Numbered from the stretch's first letter, positions 1-10,674 are shown. The stretch: 64,000 nucleotides of DNA from Takakia lepidozioides (GCA_030704615.1 CM060734.1:7502001-7566000); one strand, 5' to 3'. The notes: a model not told the origin generated them from the sequence alone. Numbers and translations: made by a program.

Positions 1-402
1 TTCGATTGATCTCGTATCACACCGGGACGTATCAGAGGGTACATTGAACACACTGGCCAAGTTTCAAAGCGAATGAAAATCATTTGGATGGGCAACCATC
101 CGTTGGCCCATTGAACAAATTTTGATTGATCTCATATTACTCTGGGGCCTCTTACATGGCACATTGAACATAGTGGCCAAGTCTCAAAGCGAACCAAAAT
201 CATTTCGATGGCCAACCATCCGTTGAGGCAACGAATGAATTTCAATTGATCTGATATTAGTCCAGGTCCTGTGAGAGGGTGTTTGGAACGTGCTGGCAAA
301 GTTTGGAACCTAACAAAAATGATTTGAATGGGCAACCATCCGTTCACCCGTTGAATGTATTCTGTTGGAGCTGCTATTGCTTTGGGACTTGTTGGACTGT
401 GT
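1..402. repeat. Tandem 120-bp repeat, three units plus a degenerate fourth
   Basis: Units begin at 1, 121 and 241 with an exact 120-bp period. Each opens with a TTGATCT-like block, passes through a CATTGAACA / GGCCAAGT block at about position 42-62 of the unit and ends with GGCAACCATCCGTT. Similarity fades after about 400. The window starts on a unit boundary, so the array probably extends to the left. No coding potential is apparent; short ORFs here are incidental. Confidence 0.85.
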
Positions 403-980
403 TTCGCGTGCTCACGATTTTTTTTTCATTCCGTTTTTGAATGGGCGGTGTAATGTAGCCATATGGAACGTGCGTGCCAAATTTGGGAGCGATCCAAAAA
501 ACATTTGGACCCAAAACGAGAGTTTCTTCCCTGTTTTGCACTCCAAACTTGATTTGTGTTCTATTTCATACTTTATTTATAGAGAGTTATGCAATAGTGA
601 GCGAAAGAGAACACTTTTTTTTTGGGGCATTTTTGATTGGTCCAAATTTTGGCGGGGGAGTAGCCGTGGGATGCTGGAAGCCGCGGAACAAAATTGAGCC
701 AAAAACAAAATCGATACGTGCCAGAAACCCCCAATGAAAGGCAGTGCAAACCTATTTCTTGGCTTAAAATAAATTGAAATTCAATTAAATTGTGGAATGG
801 CTTGAGGGGGGAGCGCGTCGATGGGGTGACAAATGATATATTCGTTTGTTGTGTCTCCGCACATGCGTCGCACACATGTTCAAGCACATGCGGGCAAAAG
901 AGGTTCAATGGGTGCAATAGCCGTGCACGCATTGCAGGATTTTTTTTTCGCATTGAATAAAAACCACATGACAAGTGAAC
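403..980. other. No gene seen
   Basis: A 580-bp stretch between two pieces of the 120-bp repeat. Overlapping ORFs on both strands show no recognisable domain. Confidence 0.5.
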
Positions 981-1070
981 GCCTCATTGGACAATCGAAC
1001 GATTTTCGATTGATCTCGTATCACACCGGGACGTATCAGAGGGTACATTGAACACACTGGCCAAGTTTCA
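981..1070. repeat. Detached partial copy of the 120-bp repeat
   Basis: Bases 1005-1070 are identical to 1-66, and 981-1004 resemble the end of a preceding unit. The copy stops abruptly at 1070, exactly where the kinase-like pseudogene begins, so 1070/1071 is a rearrangement or insertion junction. The stop codon that ends the kinase reading frame lies inside this repeat. Confidence 0.85.
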
Positions 1071-2232
1071 TTTCGCGAGTTCCCGGTCCAGTTTGTCTTG
1101 GTTTTCAAACTGGTACGGCGAGGCTTTGCGTATGCCCAATGGGATGGCTAAGCCCCAATCACACACCCCAATCTTGATATCTTCGGTGCCATCTGGAAAA
1201 TGCAACAAGATGTTGTCGGGGGACAAGTCGTTGTGCAGGACACCGTTCTTGTGGACAACATCCATGATGCACACCAGTGCCCATGCAAGTTTACTGCGCA
1301 CTTTCCGGAAACGAAGCAAGCGATCGCATTCCTGGAATTATGCTTCCGTTCCCCTTTGTTCCAAAATCACCCTGTTGTCCGAATCGTTGCCCCATTTTCT
1401 GTCAAGGTTCATCATGTCGCGTATTGTCCCCCCATTCCACCAGCGAGTGTAACCCTCTACCTCACGTGCATTCACAACAAAATACGAGATAACACCCGGA
1501 TGTTGGAACTTCACTGCCAAACACTCGTCGTTATGTTGTTTGAACGTTTTTTTCTGGATTTTTGGACTTGGGTTTTTTCCCCGTTAGCTCCCAATGCTCC
1601 GGTATTCTAGAATCGCCAACAATCCTACAGTGACGGACCTTAGCATACCCTCCTTCTTTGTAAGGGCCAATCTCTACCACCTTTGCACTAGAGTTCAGGT
1701 AATAAAGACCAGTTGTGCCTCCCCCGCCCGATGACCCCGCCTTCCAAGGGACAACCCTAGTCCGGCGATGTGAATTATGACTTGCCGAATAAGCCCAATA
1801 CTCAACACGCCGCATTAACTTGGCTTCGGCAGAGGGCACTCGACCCTCGGTTGTTCTACCCTTCCATGTCTTCATTAGCTGCCTCAAATTCCACGTGGCG
1901 TCTTTCGTCCTGCTTTGGATCCACCGATTGAACTTCGGTTTGTTCCTGTCCGCCGTCCACTTAGCCCCCGCCAAAGCGTTTGTCATTTTCCTCTCCATAT
2001 TTTGCTGGAAAATCTGAAATCCCTCCCATCCATGCCTAACATAAGCACTCTCCAGCCTCATCATGTCCCTACCCTTGAAATAATCCGCTACCACTTCTTT
2101 CACCCTATCCAAGGCATCCGGTCCCGGGTAGTCTGGCTTGTTGACCTGGCTATCATGCTCGTGGGCACGTTTTTTCTTCCTCCGTCCCCCAGACGATCCC
2201 GCCCCAGAACTTGAATTCACAACCCTCGACAT
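1068..2232 (-). pseudogene. Protein kinase-like gene, truncated and disrupted
   Basis: The start at 2232 opens a 233-residue basic N-terminal part, rich in Ser/Gly/Arg/Lys at first, with no known domain. Translation stops at 1531, but a different frame continues with LAVKFQHPGVI and WNGGTIRDMM and then a clear catalytic segment: HNDLSPDNILLHF (catalytic loop HxDLxxxN, with N for R) and DWG in place of DFG. The frame change lies in a run of seven A (minus strand, near 1547-1553); an in-frame TAA follows near 1334; the protein ends about 30 residues after DWG, inside the 120-bp repeat, so the rest of the C-lobe is missing. Unlike the kinase part, the N-terminal half is not family-assigned. HNDLSPxN kinases are known to me as expanded families in seed-free plants, but I cannot name this one. 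Confidence 0.75.
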
Positions 2233-2550
2233 TGTATAAACCTTTGCCCACTACAGGGTTCAAAACCTCATAAAAATGACAATGAACGCGTGTGGATGGT
2301 GTCTTCGTAGTTTTCTGCAAAAAAACAGGTCGCCGGAGATCCGGAAACGGAAAAATGGTGATACGATGATTGTACCGTGAACAAGTGTGTGGGACTGACC
2401 AATAGAAAACCGACAAAACCTCTCCCCCCCAAATAATCACCTTTGCACCTCCCGTTGGCAGTGCCAAGCAACGAAGTCCAAAAGGACTACAGGATGCCAA
2501 GGAACCACACCACAAGAGGGGCAAAAGTGATCAGAAAAGGAGGGGGGAAT

Positions 2551-2562
2551 GGTTTATATAGG
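2551..2562 (-). promoter_or_regulatory. Putative TATA box for the kinase-like gene
   Basis: The minus strand reads CCTATATAAACC about 320 bp upstream of the ATG at 2232. Sequence match only. Confidence 0.35.
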
Positions 2563-2568
2563 CGCCCA

Positions 2569-2888
2569 CCCCCCCCCCCCAAAAAAAAAATGGCATTACG
2601 CTTGAAAAGGCGCGATAGGCCAGTGACGCCTCGCCACGTGTCAGCGCGGCGCGACTGGCTTGTCGCACCTCGCCACGCTCACCCACATGGGAGAGGTCAA
2701 GGGTTCAAAACCACCTCCCCCCATCCCATTTGTTTCGTTTTTCCTGACCCGTGGTACCTCGCCACGTGGCTACCCGAGGCGCCACTTCATGATTAAAAAT
2801 AAAAAACAAAACGCCACACGGCGGGTCCCTGGATTTCTAAGAAAAAAAAAAACACGCGACCGCTTATTTTAAAATGTAATAAAATACG
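2569..2888. other. Non-coding stretch with poly-C/poly-A and CACGTG-type sites
   Basis: It opens with a run of C followed by A (about 2569-2590). It then carries several CACGTG/CACGTGT cores near 2634, 2757 and 2765, repeated forms of CTCGCCACG, and poly-A near 2843. The ORFs across it are low in complexity and unrecognised. Confidence 0.5.
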
Positions 2889-2890
2889 AG

Positions 2891-3470
2891 CGACCGCCAA
2901 TATGGGCGGTCGCTTCATTTATAAATAAATAAATTACGGGCAACCGCCAATATGGGCGGTCACTTCATTTAAAAATAAATAAATTACGGGCGACCGCCAA
3001 TATGGGCGGTCGCTTCATTTAAAAATAAATAAATTACGGACGACCGCCAATATGGGCGGTCGCTTCATTTAAAAATAAATAAATTACGGGCGACCGCCAA
3101 TATCGGCGGTCGCTTCATTCAAAAATAAAAAAATTACGGGCGACAGCCAATTTTTGCGGTCACTTCATTTAAAAATAAATAAATTACGGGCAACCGCCAA
3201 TTTCGGCGGTCGTTTCATTTAAAAAAAAAAAATTACGGGCGACCGCCAATATGGGCGGTCGCTTCATTTAAAAATAAAAAAATTACCGGCGACAGTCAAT
3301 ATGGGTGGTCGCTTCATTTAAAAATAAAAAAATTACCGACGACCGCCAATGTTGGCGGTCGTTTAATTTAACAAAATATTAAATTACAAGCGACCGCCAA
3401 TATGGGCGGTCGCTTTTATTAAAAATAATAAATTATATGCGACCGACAATATAGGCGGACTCATTTTTAA
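2891..3470. repeat. Tandem 50-bp minisatellite built on a palindrome, about 12 units
   Basis: Units start at 2891, 2941, 2991, 3041, 3091, 3141, 3191 and so on. Each contains the imperfect palindrome GCGACCGCC-aatatg-GGCGGTCGC followed by TTCATTTAAAAATAAATAAATTACGG. The early units are nearly identical; later ones drift and the array decays near 3470. A partial unit lies just before 2891. The GC-rich 9-bp arms would form one hairpin per unit, separated by AT-rich linkers. Confidence 0.92.
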
Positions 3471-3479
3471 AAAAAATTT

Positions 3480-3667
3480 AATAAATATTAATAATTGGCC
3501 ACGTCTGTTTACACCGTGGCTGCCATGTCATTACAAAGGGTAGAAGTAAATCGTAAAAGTCAAATGTAAAATAAATTACGTGGGTAAACGTCCGGATTCG
3601 ACGTGACGTGACGCAAGTCGGATGTGACGGCCGACGTGTCAGCGCCACGTCACGTCAGGAATGATAA
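3480..3667. other. ACGT-rich non-coding stretch
   Basis: About 3590-3660 has a high density of ACGT cores (TGACGTG, CGACGTG, CCACGTC), which resemble bZIP/bHLH binding cores. No gene is seen. Confidence 0.4.
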
Positions 3668-3973
3668 CTAGGGTCGTCGTGGGATGTCAAACCTTAACTC
3701 TCTCTTTGCATCAAAAGAAGATGCTAAGAACTTACTCCGGATAGCCTTAGTTTTTTCCCAGCTGAAGTGTTGACAACAGTTTCGAGCACAACAGCTCACA
3801 AAGCTTACTGCTTGAATTGACTCCGAATTTAAGAATCGGATCAATTTCTTCCCCCTGGAGTTCTCATCTCCCTTTCGAACTCGTTTCACACATTTATACT
3901 GCGATTTCTCAACTCCTTCGAGGTGGTCATCCTTCATGTCTGACTCGTGCTCTTCATAAAACTTTGTGAGCAA
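3668..3973 (-). CDS. Unrecognised ORF, 101 residues
   Basis: An open frame in the interval before the palindrome cluster. It is Lys/Glu-rich at the start (EEHESDMKDDHLEG), has a Cys cluster (SCCARNCCQH) and ends FDIPRRP. No family is recognised. It may be an exon of the same minus-strand unit as 4270-4680, but no convincing splice pair joins them. A chance ORF is possible. Confidence 0.25.
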   Translation of the reverse strand: MLTKFYEEHESDMKDDHLEGVEKSQYKCVKRVRKGDENSRGKKLIRFLNSESIQAVSFVSCCARNCCQHFSWEKTKAIRSKFLASSFDAKRELRFDIPRRP

Positions 3974-4269
3974 CTCTGATAGTTTTCGGCTGTCTAGAAG
4001 TTTTGTATGTGTAAGCCGTCATTTCGTAATGGTCATTAGCATATCCTGAGCTGACCTAGAGACAACTGTAACAATTACACCGACATGCTCCTCCCCAAGG
4101 TTTTCACCGAGAATAACTTCGTCAGGTAGACACGCTACAACCCTCCCTCAGCGATGACGTCCATCTCGTCATTGAGAAGATTGCACATCTGATTACGCCA
4201 AGTATCTCTTTCGAATATATGATGTGTGTCTTTCTGACACTCGACACGCTTATTTTTTGTTGTCTCTCG

Positions 4270-4680
4270 TTAAACTTTTGTTCCTACGCCTTCAACACCA
4301 TCTGTATTGTCCTTTTGTATTGTATCCTCCAAAACATTCGTGCTCGCTCCAGCATCAGACAAGCACACCTCACCCTCCATTCGCACAAGTTTGTCAACTT
4401 CACTAACTTTCCAGACAATCAGTGTCCCCAGGGCTTCTCCAAGAGTCTCCGCGTCTGGATGTGAATACGGCAAGCTAATTGACTCCATTCCATGTATCAC
4501 GATTTTCAATATGACGCTCACTAAACTACTAGAGAGACGTCTGCCATGACAAAATCCCTCTCCAGACGTATTCAGACATGTACCCTCAGCGACAATTCTG
4601 GGAACTGGAGAGCCGACAAGTTGGATTAAATTCACGGCTTCTCTGACAGACAACTGTCCACAGGTGGTAACCATCTTCAA
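4270..4680 (-). CDS. Unrecognised ORF, 136 residues
   Basis: Starts MKMVTTCGQLSVREAVNL and ends with an acidic, Thr/Val-rich tail. No domain is recognised. It begins immediately downstream, on the minus strand, of the first palindrome site at 4683-4697, and a TATA-like element lies on the same strand at about 5308-5320. Composition looks plausible for coding but I cannot assign a role. Confidence 0.3.
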   Translation of the reverse strand: MKMVTTCGQLSVREAVNLIQLVGSPVPRIVAEGTCLNTSGEGFCHGRRLSSSLVSVILKIVIHGMESISLPYSHPDAETLGEALGTLIVWKVSEVDKLVRMEGEVCLSDAGASTNVLEDTIQKDNTDGVEGVGTKV

Positions 4681-5307
4681 CCACGGGAGATCTCCCCTGC
4701 TATGCCCTCGAGTAAAAAACGGGAAGCAAAAAAAGTAGAAAAGATGAATTTATAAAATGCGGCAACACTCCGCAGGATGACGAGAGATCTCCCCTTATAG
4801 TCGCCTCACCCTTAAGTGAGAATCCACAAAATAATTCTGGATTGTGCAAGATAGAATCTATGCACACCACAGATGTTAATAACACTAAGGGATTACGGGA
4901 GGTCTCCCGTTCTGTGACCTCCTATGGGCGGAAAAAGATAAACAAAAATTAGAGTTCCAGACAAATTGGAAAGGATCTGCTCAAGATGACGGGAGATCTC
5001 CCGTCACATTCAATGGTATAACTGGAGGAGACGAAGACAGATAAATTAGATTCAGAAAAGAGCGACAAAACAAAAAGAAAGTCTAATGGAACAGCACCTC
5101 TTCGCTGTGCCAGGCTAAAAAAGCAGATACTGCGTGAGTTCAGTGTGTAACTCTTCTGGAAAATACTGATAGAGAATGACTAACAAACATGCGGAGATGA
5201 AACACCACTCTCCGTCCTTCCACCACCCTTCAGTCAATCCAGCACCTGCACTCCACAATTCGGTAGGGCTTCGCCGAGACTGAATGAAATGAGAGGGAAG
5301 ATCTTGC

Positions 5308-5320
5308 CCTTATATAGACC
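5308..5320 (-). promoter_or_regulatory. Putative TATA box on the minus strand
   Basis: The minus strand reads GGTCTATATAAGG. It would serve transcription leftward toward the ORF at 4270-4680. The 5234-5632 ORF overlapping it shows no domain. Sequence match only. Confidence 0.3.
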
Positions 5321-5906
5321 CGCATTTGCATGCTGGGGCATGAGGCCAACCGCACCCATACATGAGGCTTGGACAGCAAGGGGAATCGTTTCGTTAATTA
5401 CTTGACATAATGACTGTGACGGGGGGCCTCCCGTACCCGACAGTACGACTTCTGCATGGCCACCACGTGGATGGATATCATTTATGATGTACCTGCACAA
5501 CGACATCAATGTAATCGGTACCATCCAAGGAGATCCCAGATATAATCTGTCGGATTCGATGGATGTCGCATGACCATGATGACGCCGCGCCGCGCCACGG
5601 GAGCTCTCCCCTCGTAGCAACCTCCTTCTCACACTTTCATGACGGCGAAGCCCTGCTGAAACTTAGAGCCACGAGTTTTGAGAGCTTGAGAGGGAGTGAA
5701 GGGAGGGTCGGTGATCTGCATCTGATCTGCGCTCTGCATCTGTTGTCTATTGCGCAAAGCAGTGTTCATGATTTCGTTTGTTAGTTTCAGCTGTGTGGTG
5801 CGGTCGTCGTTCAGGAGGGCGATCAGGAGAGCTGGTGGCGAGCCCGTGCTGGTGTTGTGATGTAATTTGATTGGTGCATTGCTGCTGCGATTATTCTTCA
5901 ACCACC

Positions 5907-6400
5907 ATGGCAGGATCAAGCTCACGGTATGTACTTCCGTATTTTCCCACAACTGATTGCATTGGGATTGCATTAGGTGACCCAAGCATTTTCTCAGGGA
6001 GGTCTCCCGTGCTAGTCATGGGACCGCTCTTGTGCATTTTCTCAGGGAAGGTCTCCCGTGCTACTCAGGGGGCCTCTTCCGTTTGTTCACTCAGGGGAGG
6101 TCTCCTATGATAAAACCATAATACACCCCTTTAGAGGACTCGTATGTACCTTCAGATTCACCAGTATACACCCCTGCAGAGTACACTTACATACCAACAG
6201 TTGTCCACCCAGTGTACATACCAGCAGATTCACCAGAATACACTCCAGGACTGTACACTCCACAATAGCATGCCCTGGATGCACATGTGTATCCTCCCGG
6301 ATCAAATTTCCAGGGTGCACAGGCGTCGAACTCAATGGAAACCGACGAAATCTCCAAGATATTCCTTGATTGGGTTTCGGACAGCGACTCTTGGAGTCCT
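5907..6400 (+). pseudogene. Possible 5' exons of the ParB-like gene
   Basis: At 5907 an ATG in a good context (CCACCATGG) opens MAGSSSR and is followed by a GT donor at 5927. A second open stretch from 6122 encodes a Pro/Tyr repeat (YTPAEYTYIP, VYIPADSPEYTPGLYTP) interrupted by TAG at 6266; the same frame then continues through DAHVYPPGSNFQ and FLDWVSDSDSW to a stop near 6400. The same strand, spacing and intervening palindrome sites suggest these are early exons of the gene at 6911-8411. The link is an inference. Confidence 0.35.
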
Positions 6401-6910
6401 TGATACTTTCCAGCGACACCTCGAAGGAATCCAAAGCAGGAGCAACTGAGAGAAGAGATCCACAACGCATATCAGAACTGGCTAGATAGCCCAATGCATT
6501 GTGGTGTGACTATAGGGCAATTTCTTGATGTAGATTCTAGCAAACCGTAGATGGTAGGTGGGGTTGTGTCTAGGTTTAGGGTTTGAAAAGTGTAGGTGGG
6601 GTTGCGTTTTGTGAGCTGATCACGGGAGGTCTCCCGTCACTGTATTGAAGTACATCTCTGGTGTACTTGAAGCACCCTTGGTTTTTGATTTATAAACTAC
6701 TAATTGAAATTCTGAAACCTCCATGTTGTTGTTTATGTGCTGTGTTTATGAGAACTTGAATTATCCTTATTGGTGGTATTGTTCATTGCTGACACAGGAG
6801 ATCCCCCGTCCCTGAATTGAGATATAGCTCCATACGGTTCGGAAAGACCGTTGTGTTGGTTGTTATTTGGTGTTTATATTAACGGGTTGTTCTTTTGTTG
6901 GTGCTGCCAG

Positions 6911-8411
6911 AACAAAGATTATGAAGGAATCAATTGCAGTGATGAGCGTCGAAATTGCTGGTTCCTTCATATATCCACACATTGAAGGATTTACAATAAA
7001 ACATGATGGCTTTTACGAGCTAAAGAGGAGTATTGGTCGCAGTGATGAGCGCTAAAATTGCCGGTTCCTTCATATATCCACACATTGAAGGATTCACAAT
7101 AAAGCATGATGGCTTTTACGAGCTAAAGAGGAGTATTGACTACTGGGGTATCGACGTTGCTGACTCCCCGAACCCAGAGAAAGCCATCTTCCGTTACCAG
7201 ATCGGTGCGAAAAAAAAAAACACTTTTGTGTTGTGATGTGTTGGGAATTGAAACGGAGGACTCCGTGAGGGATAACATGGTTACCCTTGCTGTGTTCATC
7301 CGCAAGAATGCCAGGAAAGGGGAGAAGGTATTTGGGTTCTCTGTGGATGCCATGAGTCTGAGTAGTGATCTGATGGGATTTGCGATTCGGATGGGATTCA
7401 GGGTCCCTGTTGTCGAAGACGACCTGAAGATGGAAATCCTCAAGAGATGGGAATACCTTGACGAAATTCTCTACAATAATGCCAAGGAGAGACAACAATT
7501 GGAGGTACAGTGACTCCAATCGGAGCAAAAGCAGTTGGAGGACATGAAGAAGAAACCGAAAAAAGCTAGAAAGCCAAAAGAAGGAAATGGAGATGATGAC
7601 GAAGAAGAGGGGGGAAGAAAACGATGAAAGACCATCGATATAGTGAATAGCCAAGAAAAGATGCACCTGAAGACTGACAAGATTTTCGACCTGGATGAGG
7701 CGAAGAAGGTCAAGACGACTCTCATCGAGCAATACCAGGATATATTCCCGTTTGGATTTGAATACGTCCAGGTTGTGGACATCAACCACTGTTTTCTAGC
7801 CCCACATCATATGGTTTATCGACCACTCTGTGAGAAGCACAAGCTGGAGATTAAATCAAGGCTAGTTGCGTACAACCTAATTGACTCAAAAATGCCTATT
7901 TACTTGATTCCACGACACGAGACCGATCCCACGAAGGTGTGGAGAAGGAAGCCCGTCAATGAGCGCGAACTGCAGAAGGCGACATATTTTATTATCGGAG
8001 GCCAACATACATTGATGGCAGCCCAGGTCAGGGGAGGTCTCCCGTGCTAACTCACCTTCGAGAAATTCTACTTACTATTTGACCATGTATTTGTCCATTG
8101 TCCATTTTCGATTGTCTCTCTTCTAATGCTAATCAACTAAACTCTGATGATTGCAGGAGCTCTTGGAGGATCCGGCACTGAGTAATGATGTCCTGATAAA
8201 ATCGCTACGTACATGGCCTGCTAAGATAGTGTACTCGATGGATGAGCTTTGACTGGTGACTATCTCCAAGGTTCTGAACAAGCCCAACAAGGAGAATCTT
8301 TACGAACCGTCTTTCTATGAGAAGGTCCGTCACTGCAGAAAATATTACAATTACAAGGAGCGGCCCCAACAGTATGATGAGCATCGTCTGGTCGAGACTC
8401 AGCAGTGGAAG
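6911..8411 (+). pseudogene. Decayed gene with ParB/DGQHR-like motif
   Basis: An exon starts after an AG at 6910. A 103-bp segment is duplicated in tandem (6936-7038 and 7039-7141). After a run of ten A at about 7209-7218 the frame shifts, then one frame runs to the GT donor at 8027. It passes a charged Lys/Glu linker and reaches HMVYRPLCEKHKLEIKSRL and FIIGGQHTLMAAQ, which resembles the ParB/Srx/DGQHR fold (RP..E..EI, then G-G-Q-H-x). The next exon, 8157-8411, keeps phase 0 and ends at a GTGAGT donor. In-frame TGA codons at 7511, near 7625 and near 8251 each fit a former CGA (Arg) changed by C-to-T. It is probably a lineage-specific gene of unknown role, now dead. Confidence 0.6.
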
Positions 8412-8769
8412 GTGAGTGTGACCACCAGAGGTCTCTCGTCCTTTCTTTCCATTCATCTATAACTGCAGTGATGCAATGTATGTCTACATTATAGTCGATC
8501 AAAATCCAATTTCATCGCCCACACACCAGCAACCACATTCGTTGTCCCAACAACTTCTCTTCCGTTGAGGTCATCTGGGATGTGTTCTGCTTTGTTTTGC
8601 GGTGCTTCTCTCTTTCTCCAATCTGGTGAGATTCTCGATCTAGAAGAGATCCACGCACCATCAAGATTTGAAGTTGGGGATGATGCTTCATGATGTGATT
8701 GTCTCTTGGTTACTTAAGGGTTTATGTACACAGGTTTGACTCTGTTCTAGGTCGAGAATGTCTCCAGAA

Positions 8770-10171
8770 AGAGGAAATGGAGAAGCACCGCAATACAAAG
8801 TAGGAGACACTCCAGGCATTTTTCCACTGGGAGGTGGATTTGAATTGGTCAGGGCGACGTTGGCCTTGATTGTGGGTTTAACCACCCTAAGCTGTAGTCC
8901 ATACAATTTGTCAGACCGAATGCCAGTCAACACAACTTTGCCTCGTCCTTCTTGGCTAGTGAGAAAACATTCATCTCCCCTGTAGGTGGTCACAAACCCC
9001 TTATCAGCTGCTTGACCTACTGAAAAAAGGTTCTTCTTGAGCTCTGGTATGTAGAGGACGCGTGACATCGTTCTCTTTTCCCAGTTATTATCAACCAGAC
9101 ACTCGATCACGATGTTGCCGACACCACAAACCCAAAGCTTCGTGTTATCGCCAATCATAACTGACCACTTGCTTGGAGCAATCTCCTCAAGAGTATCAAA
9201 CCACTCAAGCTTATCCGTCATATGCTCAGTAGCGCCACCATCCGCGCATACCAAGTGTTGTCACTATTATTGCTAGAATTGCAGGTGACCATAACAAAGG
9301 CAGCACTGTCATTGAATTCTTCAGAGGCGATGACGTTTGCTTCGCTCTTAGATTTCTCATCTTGTTTCTTCTTTTCGCACTCCCTTTCCCAGTGACCTTT
9401 TGCGTGACAGTAGTTGCATCTGGTCCTCTTCTTAAGCTCAACGATGCGCTGGGCACGCTTAATTTTCTCCTCCGCTGTGACAGCCTTTTGCATGCTGCTA
9501 CTGCTTGGGCGACTAGAGAAAAATGCTTTATCATGACCTCCCTCCTCAGATACGTCATGTATGCAATTGCGACCTTCCTCCTTCAACAATCGGAGGGTGA
9601 GGTTTTCGATGGTCTGTTGGTCGGCGGGGACGCTGTCCCATGCAGAGGCCAGATGTCTATAACTTTGTGGCAAAGTTCCTATGATCTTGGTCATGAGAGC
9701 TTGGTCTGAAATGGACTCTCCAAGATCATTAAGCTGGTTCGCCATGACCTCAATGGTGCTGATGTGGTCGGCAACGTTGTCATCAGATTTCATGCGGAAA
9801 TCGAACTTTTTTTGCTGGAGCAGCTGCAGGTTTTCGGTGGCGTTTTGCTCATGCACGGTGCAGAGGCGTCGCCACATTTGTTGGGAGGTCCTGCAAGTCA
9901 TCAACTGCCGCAAAAACTTAGTATCCACAGAAGAACAAATGATGGACTGACAAATATTATCCTTATCAGTCCACTCATCCTCATTCGTTGCATCCTCTCT
10001 AGTGTCAGTCCCGACAACTATATCAAACAGCTTCTTGGCACGAAGCATGACACTCATCTGAAATTTCCACATGCCGAAGTTCTCTCCGTTGAACTTGTTA
10101 ACATTGACCAGGTCCCGAGCTGGATCATTTCTGGTTCCCATCTTTCGCTTCAAGATCAGATAGGATAACAA
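8770..10171 (-). mobile_element. Ty1/copia retrotransposon fragment: gag and protease
   Basis: From 10171 the ORF runs through a copia gag (VNKFNGENFGMWKFQMSVML, then LTLRLLKEE), a CCHC zinc knuckle (CNYCHAKGHWERECEKK) and into the protease at NTWYA. The following residues DGGATEHM are in another frame (ORF 9254-8688), so a small indel sits at about 9245. The active site reads DGG where copia proteases have DSG. The gag-pre-integrase region follows (RVLYIPELKKNLFSVGQA, DKLYGLQLR) and similarity ends near 8800. Integrase, RT and RNase H are absent, and I found no LTR pair or tRNA-Met primer site, so this is an internally truncated relic. Confidence 0.9.
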
Positions 10172-10674
10172 TGACTACTACCGAGAAGTTATGACTCAAC
10201 GTAAAGTGCTATCAGTGGAAGTCAGAAGTGTCACAGTGGATACAAATCTATCTATGGAAGCTACAAAGGCTGTAGGCCCATAACCTATAAAAAATTATTG
10301 ACAAGGATAGACTTGCACGAGCGAGGAATGCCACAAGGAACTTGCAATATCTGATTCAGATCAGGGGAACTACATAAAAGTTGAACTCACACTTCTTGCA
10401 TAGAATGAGAGATAACAGTCTAACACAAGATCAAAGACTATATACCTTGCTTCCATACCTTAGCATGAGTAAAGGCAGGAACAAAAAAAATGAGTACTGT
10501 TCAACGATCGTGCTTGGCTATGAGTAATAGTAACACATACTGGTGTGCCCAGTAAGTGGCGAGTCCGGTAAGCGGCGGAGCTTGGAAGTGGATCCCGGCC
10601 TTTCTAGATCATGAGTATACTCTACGAGTAGAATACCAAATACTCTGCAGTTGTAGTTTCTAAATTTCTACATC
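10172..10674. other. No gene seen
   Basis: This follows the copia gag start on the leader side. No primer-binding site or LTR edge could be recognised. Confidence 0.4.

Larger units (their letters stand above)
4683..8440. repeat. Cluster of a short palindrome (GGGAGRTCTCCC), at least 12 sites
   Basis: Near-perfect copies of GGGAGATCTCCC or GGGAGGTCTCCC start at 4685, 4782 (one mismatch), 4897, 4991, 5599 (GCTC core), 5997, 6045 (one inserted base), 6095, 6624, 6796 (variant) and 8032. Looser forms lie near 5421, 6068 and 8426. The best copy, 4987-5006, is a perfect 20-bp palindrome, tgacgggagatctcccgtca. Many are followed by CGT. I saw none outside this 3.8-kb interval. Where gene structure can be inferred, the sites fall in introns, and at 8027 one begins four bases after a GT donor. 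Confidence 0.85.

Noticed and set aside
573-974. A 133-residue minus-strand ORF
   Set aside because: No recognisable motif, no splice or promoter context, and it overlaps open frames on the other strand.
2891-3470. A CRISPR-like array
   Set aside because: The repeats are contiguous without unique spacers and the genome is eukaryotic.
2634-3660. A light- or ABA-responsive promoter because of many CACGTG/TGACG cores
   Set aside because: These cores are short, lie in repetitive DNA and have no adjacent intact gene; functional regulation cannot be supported.
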